Part shown: positions 57,603 to 64,000 of the stretch, piece after piece
How the letters are laid out: each line of letters opens with the position of its first letter
Position numbering within the stretch: the stretch's first letter is position 1
Assembly (NCBI GenBank): GCA_965222005.1
Contig: OZ244935.1
Span: forward strand, 5,642,001-5,706,000
DNA: 64,000 nucleotides
Direction of reading: 5' to 3'
Source of the DNA: CBDCTM01 sp965222005
GTDB lineage: Bacteria; Bacteroidota; Bacteroidia; Chitinophagales; Saprospiraceae
Program-made: the position numbers and the translations under genes
Notes under the pieces: model-generated
Database searches by the model: none
Told to the model about the DNA's origin: nothing
Seen by the model: the letters and a program-made list of their open reading frames with translations, nothing else

Positions 57603-60116
57603 ATGAACTTCAATACTTCAAAAACCATCGCGCTGATCCTTTTCTTAATCGGAAATCTTTCCTTATCAGCACAGGAATGGGTGCGCCAAAACCCCTTCGT
57701 CATCCTCACCGATTTGGAAGACATTTATATTTCGCCAGATGGCTACGGCTGGGCAGTGGGCGATGAAGGCAGCATTCTCCATACCACCGATTATGGCAAT
57801 TTGTGGGTGCCGCAATACCCCAACCAGCCGGATGTCTTATTTAAAACGGTAGCTTATGAGGAAGGAAGCAGCGGCCAAAAAGTGATGGCCGGCGGGGCTT
57901 CTACCCTTATTAAGAGTAGCAATGGCGGCCAGAGTTGGAGCACTGTCAACACCGGAACCAGTATCGCAGCTATCATTGACATGGAATGGCCTGTGGCCAA
58001 CCGCCTATACATCGGCGGCACCAAACTGATTCGCTCAACGGATGGCGGTCAGAGCTGGGCCGATATCACACCGGGCCTGGGTAGCAACTGGCAAATCGAT
58101 TTCCTCAATGCCAATGAGGGCTGGGCCTCCGCTTCCGGCTCTTTTTATCACACCACCGATGGTGGCGATAGCTGGACCATGCAAAATGCCTTCAGCGCAC
58201 AAGTCCGCTATTTTGATTTTGTCAATACCACCATAGGTTTTGTCAACACCGGCAGGGATTTGTACAAAAGTACGGATGGCGGAGAAAACTGGACCTTGTT
58301 TGAGGATGCCTTTGGGCACACCACCTCCGGTTTGTTGGCTTTTGATGAAAACAACCTGATGGTAAGCTTCAACAATGCGGTGATTATTGGCGTCCGCTCT
58401 TCTGATGGTGGCCAAAACTGGGAAACCATGGAGCCCGAACAGCCACAGTCGCGCAATTTTGGTATCGCTGCCCTCAGCAAAGATCAGGTGTGGGTAGTGG
58501 GCGAATTTTCCAAAATTGCCTACACCAACAACAATGGGGATGATTGGCACGACCAGATTCCCGGCAACAAGGAGCCCATCCTCGATATTCACTTCCTCGA
58601 TAGCCAAAGAGGGATTGCCTGTGGACGAAATAATAGCCTATTATTTACCCAAAATGGGGGCAATAGCTGGAATCCGGCCAGCTGGCCAACAAGCGGCAAC
58701 CTCAATCTTTCATCGGTTTATTTTTACGATGCGCAACACGCCTGGATAGCTAAGCTGGGCCTGTTTAGTGATGACGGCGGTGCCAGCTGGGAATCGTTGA
58801 GTGGCGGCGTTGCCGGCAATTCCATTTTTGCAACATCTCCTGACGATGTGTATATCGTAACGTCCAATGGCAGGATAGCCTACTCGTCGGATGGTGGCCA
58901 AAATTTTATGGACCAATACAATGTGGGTAACAATCTCCGCTTCCACAAAATTTATTTTACCGATGCCCAAAATGGCTGGGTATGTGGCTGGAACGGCGAA
59001 GTACTGCGCACCACCAATGGCGGTACCAACTGGAATGTAGCCTTCTCCTACCCGGGCGGCAAATTTACCGGCATCGACTTTAGTGAGGATGGTCAGACGG
59101 GATGGCTGGTGGCTGAGGCACCCCGTGATACCTGCTGGCGAAGCACTGACGGTGGGCAAAGCTGGCAGCCCGTTAAGCTGCCCAGGAGTACCTTCTGGCA
59201 AGACATCCACTTCATGGACGTGGATACCGGCTACATCGCAGGTGGCTCCGTTGGCAGTGGCATCATTCTCAAATCAACGGATGGAGGAATCAGCTGGGTT
59301 GAGGATTATGAAGGTTCCTATCGGCTAAATGCTATACATCCGCTGGACGAAAGCGGACAGGCCGTATGGGCTGCCGGGCATGCTGGCAATATTCTTTTCT
59401 ACTCTTCCTGCGGCTCTGCCCCTATACTCACTGCGCTGGATGGCCCGGAAACGCCTTGCGAAGGAGATACCGTAAGCTATCTGGCCACTACCCACAATGT
59501 ATCGGTATATACGTGGACGCTGCCACCGGGATGGAATGTTTTTGGCAACAGCAATACGGCCAATCTTTCAGTGATCGTTGGGCCCGATGCTGGCACCATC
59601 AGCGTGCAAGGCTCTAATACCTGTGAGAATACAGGCACCATTAGCGTGAGTGTAAGCTCCTTACCCCAGCCCGATGCAGCTGTTATCACCTTCGATGGGA
59701 GCACCCTGAGCACCACTACGCAGGCCGATCAGTACCAATGGTACTTCAATGGCCAGCCCATCAACGGCGCTACGGCTGCCAGCCATATTCCGCAGGCCAA
59801 CGGCACCTACTATCTGCGTATTGGTGCCAGCAATTGTTTTTCACCGCCCAGCAATACCATTGAGGTGATGAGTGTGGGTATCCAACATCCTCAAATTGAG
59901 CAGCTCATAGTGTACCCCAATCCGGGAAACAACTATCTCTACCTTACCAATGCTCCGGCAGGTACATTGAGCCTGTACGATATTTACGGCAGGCGGCTCA
60001 GACAGCTGGTTGTACAAGGGCAGCGGATCAATACAGCAAACTTGACAGCAGGCGTTTACATCTTAAAACTACAGACGGCCGTTGGATTGTACTGTGGTAA
60101 ATGGGAGAAGCGCTAG
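57603..60116 (+). CDS. Secreted BNR/YCF48-like repeat protein with T9SS sorting domain
   Basis: 837 residues from ATG 57603 (MNFNTSKTIALILFLIGNLSLSAQ, signal peptide). About twelve BNR-type repeats of the SxDGGxxW pattern (KSSNGGQSWSTV, RSTDGGQSWADI, HTTDGGDSWTMQ, RSSDGGQNWETM) form a propeller-like fold over residues 40-600, as in YCF48/HCF136 proteins. Two Ig/PKD-like regions follow, and the C-terminal 80 residues (QLIVYPNPGNNYLYLTNAPAGTLSLYDIYGRRL, then AGVYILKLQ) are a T9SS type A domain. Probable surface protein of unknown ligand. Confidence 0.85.
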   Translation: MNFNTSKTIALILFLIGNLSLSAQEWVRQNPFVILTDLEDIYISPDGYGWAVGDEGSILHTTDYGNLWVPQYPNQPDVLFKTVAYEEGSSGQKVMAGGASTLIKSSNGGQSWSTVNTGTSIAAIIDMEWPVANRLYIGGTKLIRSTDGGQSWADITPGLGSNWQIDFLNANEGWASASGSFYHTTDGGDSWTMQNAFSAQVRYFDFVNTTIGFVNTGRDLYKSTDGGENWTLFEDAFGHTTSGLLAFDENNLMVSFNNAVIIGVRSSDGGQNWETMEPEQPQSRNFGIAALSKDQVWVVGEFSKIAYTNNNGDDWHDQIPGNKEPILDIHFLDSQRGIACGRNNSLLFTQNGGNSWNPASWPTSGNLNLSSVYFYDAQHAWIAKLGLFSDDGGASWESLSGGVAGNSIFATSPDDVYIVTSNGRIAYSSDGGQNFMDQYNVGNNLRFHKIYFTDAQNGWVCGWNGEVLRTTNGGTNWNVAFSYPGGKFTGIDFSEDGQTGWLVAEAPRDTCWRSTDGGQSWQPVKLPRSTFWQDIHFMDVDTGYIAGGSVGSGIILKSTDGGISWVEDYEGSYRLNAIHPLDESGQAVWAAGHAGNILFYSSCGSAPILTALDGPETPCEGDTVSYLATTHNVSVYTWTLPPGWNVFGNSNTANLSVIVGPDAGTISVQGSNTCENTGTISVSVSSLPQPDAAVITFDGSTLSTTTQADQYQWYFNGQPINGATAASHIPQANGTYYLRIGASNCFSPPSNTIEVMSVGIQHPQIEQLIVYPNPGNNYLYLTNAPAGTLSLYDIYGRRLRQLVVQGQRINTANLTAGVYILKLQTAVGLYCGKWEKR

Positions 60117-60140
60117 CGCTTTGCTATTCCCAACAACCCC

Positions 60141-60178
60141 AAAAAAAAGCCCTCCGTGATGAAAATTGCGGAGGGCCT
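60141..60178 (-). terminator. Terminator downstream of nqrF
   Basis: GCCCTCCG ... CGGAGGGC with an 12-base loop; on the minus strand it is followed by TTTTTTTT, so it terminates the nqr operon. It also lies just after the BNR gene's stop. Confidence 0.88.
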
Positions 60179-60206
60179 TCTACAGCTCTAAAATTAGTTT
60201 TCAGGA

Positions 60207-61550
60207 CTATCCTCCAAAATCATCGAAGGATATATTTTCATCCGGAACACCCAGCTGATCCAGTGTTCTGATCACCGAATCGTTCATGGCGGGTGGGCCG
60301 CAAAAGTAGTATTCTACCTCTTCCGGCTCCGGGTGGTTTTTGAGATATTGCTCATAGACGACATTCATAATGTAGCCTTTAAAACCTTCACCATTTTCAT
60401 CGTCAATATTTTCCTTGAGCTTCCACTTATCTTCCGGCAAGGGGTTATCGAGGGCCACATAAAAGCGGAAATTGGGAAAATTCTTTTCAATTTCTCTAAA
60501 CTGATCGATATAAAACAGCTCCTGCCGGGTACGGCCACCATACCAATAGGACACTTTTCGGTCGGTTGTTTTGAGCGTATGAAAGAGGTGGAAAAGGTGT
60601 GAACGCAGTGGCGCCATGCCAGCTCCACCACCGATATACACCATTTCTTTTTTGGTGTCTTTGATGAAAAACTCTCCGTAAGGCCCGGAGATTGTCACTT
60701 TGTCGCCTGGCTTGAGGCCAAAGACATACGAGGAGCAGACACCCGGATTGACCGGCTCGTAGCCGAGCCATTTGCGCTTGCCGTTGTCACTGCCCCATTT
60801 GAAGGGCGGGGTGGCAATACGGATGTTGAGCATTACTATGTTACCTTCTGCCGGGTGGTTTGCCATAGAATAGGCGCGAAACTGCGGCTCATCATTTTTC
60901 ATTTTCAAACTCCACAGGTTCCATTTGTCCCACTCTGCTTTAAATTTCTGGGGATCGTCATGATGCTCGCTATGCGCCGTGATGTCCATATCCTTGAAAT
61001 CTACTTCTATTTCGGGCACATCAATCTGAATGTATCCTCCCGACTGAAAATCGAGCGTTTCACCCTCTGGCAGCTTCACTACAAATTCTTTGATAAAAGT
61101 GGCGACATTGTCATTGGAAACCACTTCGCATTCCCATTTTTTAATGCCAAACACTTCTTCCGGCACCCTGATTTCCATATCCGAGCGCACCTTCACCTGG
61201 CAGGCTAGCCGCATATTTTCAGCTACTTCACGGCGCGTCAGGTGGTTGAGCTCGGTAGGCAATACGTCGCCACCGCCAGCATCTACATGGCATTCACACA
61301 TGGCGCAGGTTCCTCCGCCTCCGCAAGCGGATGGCAAAAAGACACTTTTGTCACTCAGCACACTCAGCAGTGTCCCTCCGGGTTGTACGATCAAGGGATT
61401 GGCCGCATCGCCATTCACCACCAATTTCACCTCTCCCTGAGGCATTAGCCGCTTACGGGCAGCGATGAGCATGAAGGCCAGTGCCAGAATTACAGCACTG
61501 AAAACCAGTACTGCTAAAAAAATAGGCATGAAATTCATTAACAAAATCAT
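60207..61550 (-). CDS. nqrF: Na+-translocating NADH:quinone reductase subunit F
   Basis: 447 residues. One N-terminal TM helix (FLAVLVFSAVILALAFMLIAARK), a 2Fe-2S ferredoxin domain with cysteines of ACGGGGTCAMCECH and LACQV, then FAD- (AYSMANHP) and NADH-binding (GGGAGMAPLRSHLFHL) modules. Entry point of electrons from NADH into the sodium pump. Start codon ATG at 61550, or 61538 for the Met before FMPIFLAV; either fits. Confidence 0.95.
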   Translation of the reverse strand: MILLMNFMPIFLAVLVFSAVILALAFMLIAARKRLMPQGEVKLVVNGDAANPLIVQPGGTLLSVLSDKSVFLPSACGGGGTCAMCECHVDAGGGDVLPTELNHLTRREVAENMRLACQVKVRSDMEIRVPEEVFGIKKWECEVVSNDNVATFIKEFVVKLPEGETLDFQSGGYIQIDVPEIEVDFKDMDITAHSEHHDDPQKFKAEWDKWNLWSLKMKNDEPQFRAYSMANHPAEGNIVMLNIRIATPPFKWGSDNGKRKWLGYEPVNPGVCSSYVFGLKPGDKVTISGPYGEFFIKDTKKEMVYIGGGAGMAPLRSHLFHLFHTLKTTDRKVSYWYGGRTRQELFYIDQFREIEKNFPNFRFYVALDNPLPEDKWKLKENIDDENGEGFKGYIMNVVYEQYLKNHPEPEEVEYYFCGPPAMNDSVIRTLDQLGVPDENISFDDFGG

Positions 61551-61627
61551 ATACTTGACAATTGTGTTTTATGATTGATTGTATAAACTACCAACAAGCT
61601 CATAAACCTCTATAAATCCTCCTTCCA

Positions 61628-62245
61628 CTACTTACCACTCGCAGCCGTCAGTGCAGCCGGGTCAATCCCCATCAGGCTCATAAAGGCGATGCCCATCAGG
61701 CCGGTCAGAATAAATGCCATACCCAGGCCACGTAAGGCTGGCGGCACATCCGAATAGCGGATCTTTTCGCGGATCGCTGCGATGGCTATAATGGCCAAAA
61801 ACCAACCAAAGCCACTCCCCAAGCCAAAGGCCACCGATTCGCCAAAGGCATATTCCCTCGACACCATGAAAAGCGAGCCACCGAGGATGGCACAGTTCAC
61901 TGTGATCAGCGGCAGGAAGATGCCCAAAGAATTGTACAGAGCAGGTGAGAATTTTTCTACAATCATCTCCACCAATTGCACCATCGAGGCAATCACCGCA
62001 ATAAAGAGGATGAAACGCAAAAAGGTGAGATCCACTCCCAGCCAGCCGGTTTCGCTCAGTAGCAGATTAGAGATCAGCCAGTTGATCGGCATAGTAATAC
62101 CGAGCACGAAAATTACAGCCAGGCCCAGGCCAAAGGCCGTTTTTACAGTTTTGGACACCGCCAGATACGAGCACATGCCCAAAAAATAGGCAAGCACCAT
62201 ATTTTCGATGAAGGCAGCTTTGATAAATATATTAAAGGTTTCCAT
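61628..62245 (-). CDS. nqrE: Na+-NQR subunit E
   Basis: 205 residues, six TM helices. ENMVLAYFLGMCSYLAVSKTVKTAFGLGLAVIFVLGITMPINWLI and LGIFLPLITVNCAILGGSLFMV contain the conserved Cys residues of the membrane-embedded FeS or metal site shared by NqrD and NqrE. Minus strand, 78 bases from nqrF. Confidence 0.95.
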   Translation of the reverse strand: METFNIFIKAAFIENMVLAYFLGMCSYLAVSKTVKTAFGLGLAVIFVLGITMPINWLISNLLLSETGWLGVDLTFLRFILFIAVIASMVQLVEMIVEKFSPALYNSLGIFLPLITVNCAILGGSLFMVSREYAFGESVAFGLGSGFGWFLAIIAIAAIREKIRYSDVPPALRGLGMAFILTGLMGIAFMSLMGIDPAALTAASGK

Positions 62246-62284
62246 TATCTAAATTTGCTTTTTACTTGAATTAATTTGGCTGGG

Positions 62285-63031
62285 CTAACTGATGTCCACC
62301 AATTTGGTGTTGTAGCTGCGTTGTATCCAGATCAGAATACCGATAATGAACATGGCCGCTGCCGGAAGTACCATCAGATTGTTGTTGGCGTACCAGCTAA
62401 ACCAACTGCCAATGCCGCTCTCAGCAGCTGTATTGATCAGATATGCAGTGCTCACATTATCGGCACCAATGATGTTCATTGCTATCGGGCTGCCGGCAAA
62501 GAGTGTTCCCTTACCAAACAGCTCACGGATGAGCGCCACTATGATCAGGATAGCTCCATAGCCCAGCCCATTGCCGATGCCATCAAGGAAGGAACGCCAG
62601 GGTTTGTTGGCCATCGCAAAGGCTTCGAGGCGGCCCATCACAATGCAGTTGGTGATGATCAGGCCAATGAATACGGAAAGCTCCTTATATACCGAATAAT
62701 TGAAGGCTTTCAGTGTAAGCTCTACTATAGTCACCAGGGTAGCGATGATGACTAGCTGCACGATCATGCGTACCTGCTTGGGAATCGCATTGCGCAAAAT
62801 GGAAGTAAACAAATTGGAAAAAGCGCAAACGAATACCACCGCAATTGCCATCACCACCGATGGATACACAAGCGTAGTGACCGCCAAGGCTGAACAAATT
62901 CCCAATACCTGTACGGTGATCGGATTGTTGTCATTAAGCGGATCTGTGATGAGCTTGCGTTCTTTTTTGCCAAATAATGGCTCGCTGGGCTTGGCTTGTG
63001 GTTGCTGTACTACTGTGTTTGTATCAGCCAT
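62285..63031 (-). CDS. nqrD: Na+-NQR subunit D
   Basis: 248 residues, six TM helices, with a longer N-terminal cytoplasmic segment. ITVQVLGICSALAVTTLVYPSVVMAIAVVFVCAFSNLFTSILRNAIPKQVRMIVQLVIIATLV and LIITNCIVMGRLEAFAM carry the NqrD-type conserved Cys and charged residues. Cotranscribed with nqrE. Confidence 0.95.
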   Translation of the reverse strand: MADTNTVVQQPQAKPSEPLFGKKERKLITDPLNDNNPITVQVLGICSALAVTTLVYPSVVMAIAVVFVCAFSNLFTSILRNAIPKQVRMIVQLVIIATLVTIVELTLKAFNYSVYKELSVFIGLIITNCIVMGRLEAFAMANKPWRSFLDGIGNGLGYGAILIIVALIRELFGKGTLFAGSPIAMNIIGADNVSTAYLINTAAESGIGSWFSWYANNNLMVLPAAAMFIIGILIWIQRSYNTKLVDIS

Positions 63032-63138
63032 ATCTAAAGTTCTGATTTGTGTTTTTACGTTAATCTAAGTGAAGACAACTTTTATAATTTATAAGAAGCA
63101 GCCTTCCTCTTTTTAAGCATACTTTCTTAAGCATACTC

Positions 63139-63927
63139 CTAATCCCTTATCTTCACCGGCTCGCCCTTCTCCGTTTTAGCCCCTGCCAACTGATTCAGAT
63201 AAGGCAAGTAATAGCCAATGCCCCGGTGGAGCATTTCACTGACGCCATCGCAGGTAACGGTCGCTCCGGAGATGCCATCTACCTCAAAGGCTTTGTCTTT
63301 AGCCCCTCCTTTCTTTACAGTGAGCGAAACGTATTCGCCATCCCGAAACAGTTTTTTATCAGCAAACTGGGCACGGAAACTGGGATTATCTTTGATCTCG
63401 GCACCCAGGCCCGGCGTTTCGCCTTTATGGTCGAATGCTGCACCCACCACCTTTGGGCCTGTTGATTTGTCCATAAGAATGGCGATGTTGCCCCAAATTT
63501 CATCCCAAAGGCCATTGCCCCGAACGGAAATGATATAGATAGGCCCTTCTTTACTTTTAAATTTGAACAGCGGCAACAGGCGATCTGCCTCCGGCTTCTT
63601 TTTCTCCTTAGCCATATCTACATCTTCTGCACGGCCACCGGGATAACCTGCGCTCGCCACCTGCTCGGCCCCTACGCTTTCGCCGCTCATATTCAACACT
63701 TCCTGATCTACCTGCTGCTCAAAAAGGGATAGCACTTCTTCGTCGGTCATATCATCCACGCTTTTGTCCAGATAATTGCTCACCGCTCGAAGGATAGCCC
63801 GTTTGTTGAATACGGCTTCATTCTGCTTGGCTTTGCTTTCGGTAGCGTAGAACAGGCCGGAAAGGGCAAGCGCCACTACGCTGGTCATCACTAAGGTGAA
63901 GAGTAAAATATATCTCGTATTGTGCAT
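63139..63927 (-). CDS. nqrC: Na+-NQR subunit C
   Basis: 262 residues. One N-terminal TM helix (ILLFTLVMTSVVALALSGLFYATESKAKQ) and an FMN-binding domain; DGISGATVTCDG holds the SGATxT flavin-attachment site (covalent FMN on Thr). The usual partner for NqrB. Minus strand, 107 bases upstream of nqrD. Confidence 0.95.
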   Translation of the reverse strand: MHNTRYILLFTLVMTSVVALALSGLFYATESKAKQNEAVFNKRAILRAVSNYLDKSVDDMTDEEVLSLFEQQVDQEVLNMSGESVGAEQVASAGYPGGRAEDVDMAKEKKKPEADRLLPLFKFKSKEGPIYIISVRGNGLWDEIWGNIAILMDKSTGPKVVGAAFDHKGETPGLGAEIKDNPSFRAQFADKKLFRDGEYVSLTVKKGGAKDKAFEVDGISGATVTCDGVSEMLHRGIGYYLPYLNQLAGAKTEKGEPVKIRD

Positions 63928-63938
63928 AATTACGTTGA

Positions 63939-64000
63939 TTAATTCAATAAAAATGCGGCATTTTCTAATGGTTCACGGTACTCGCCTCTACGGCCGTTGG
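63939..64000 (-). CDS. nqrB: Probable 3' end of nqrB (partial)
   Basis: In nqr operons nqrB stands directly before nqrC. Two frames of this last stretch are open to the right edge: one ends TAVEASTVNH at 63965, the other ends YREPLENAAFLLN at 63939. Neither carries a recognisable NqrB motif in this length, so the frame cannot be chosen. The assignment rests on operon order only. Confidence 0.35.
   Translation of the reverse strand, partial: NGRRGEYREPLENAAFLLN

Noticed and set aside
58035..58607. 190-codon antisense ORF within the BNR protein
   Set aside because: Shadow frame; its length reflects the repeated GGxW codons of the real gene.
1..64000. CRISPR arrays, rRNA genes, phage structural genes
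   Set aside because: None seen. The only regularly repeated DNA is the lipoprotein array, the 12-bp, 22-bp and 5-bp tandem repeats, and the LEA repeats.

Overview
The window looks like chromosome of a Bacteroidota species, most plausibly of the Saprospiraceae or a relative. Four proteins end in type IX secretion (T9SS) C-terminal sorting domains. There are PD40/OmpA outer-membrane proteins, one with the PorE architecture, and a VCBS/ASPIC-UnbV protein. Several promoters match the Bacteroidota TTTG / TAnnTTTG pattern, and a Na+-NQR operon is present. No taxonomic search was possible, so this is inference from gene content.

Layout. 0-2.9 kb: a mechanosensitive-channel-like gene cut by the window edge, a VIT-type transporter and an AT-rich MntA/HepT toxin-antitoxin pair. 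2.9-8.5 kb: five tandem paralogous lipoprotein genes downstream of a secreted metalloprotease. Its 5' end carries a five-copy ATGGT repeat that looks able to switch the reading frame, and each spacer between lipoprotein genes keeps a decayed copy of the protease 3' end. 8.5-13.4 kb: a MITE, a Nudix/HEAT/nucleoid-associated operon, a 22-residue-repeat LEA-like protein and a T9SS beta-propeller. 13.6-19.4 kb is an accessory island beside tRNA-Leu(GAG): an AAA+ ATPase split by a 163-bp MITE, a group II intron whose reverse transcriptase is split by an IS, and two GIY-YIG genes, each preceded by the 3' end of the tRNA. 19.8-31 kb: small exported proteins, MlaE/MlaF-like lipid transport, two SDR enzymes, a VCBS/UnbV lipoprotein, a second complete MITE copy and a glucosaminidase. 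31.5-42.2 kb: an acyl-CoA oxidase-like enzyme, a T9SS FG-GAP protein, three OmpA-family proteins and an IS4-type element that supplies the apparent start codon of one of them. 42.3-57.2 kb is mostly housekeeping: metG, a DksA/TraR-like protein, lnt, TfoX-like, a GlmU-like sugar nucleotidyltransferase, rpmE2, a di-heme cytochrome c peroxidase, yraN, pgi and a second PGI/PMI. 57.3-60.1 kb: a LuxR-type regulator and a BNR/YCF48 T9SS protein. 60.2-64 kb: nqrC, nqrD, nqrE and nqrF, with nqrB probably just beyond the edge.

The most unusual regions are the phase-variation-like protease with its lipoprotein array (2.9-8.4 kb) and the nested mobile elements next to tRNA-Leu (13.6-19.4 kb). A small MITE family (two complete and two partial copies) marks several intergenic regions. 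In the ATPase, removing the MITE and one copy of its 3-bp target duplication restores the reading frame exactly.
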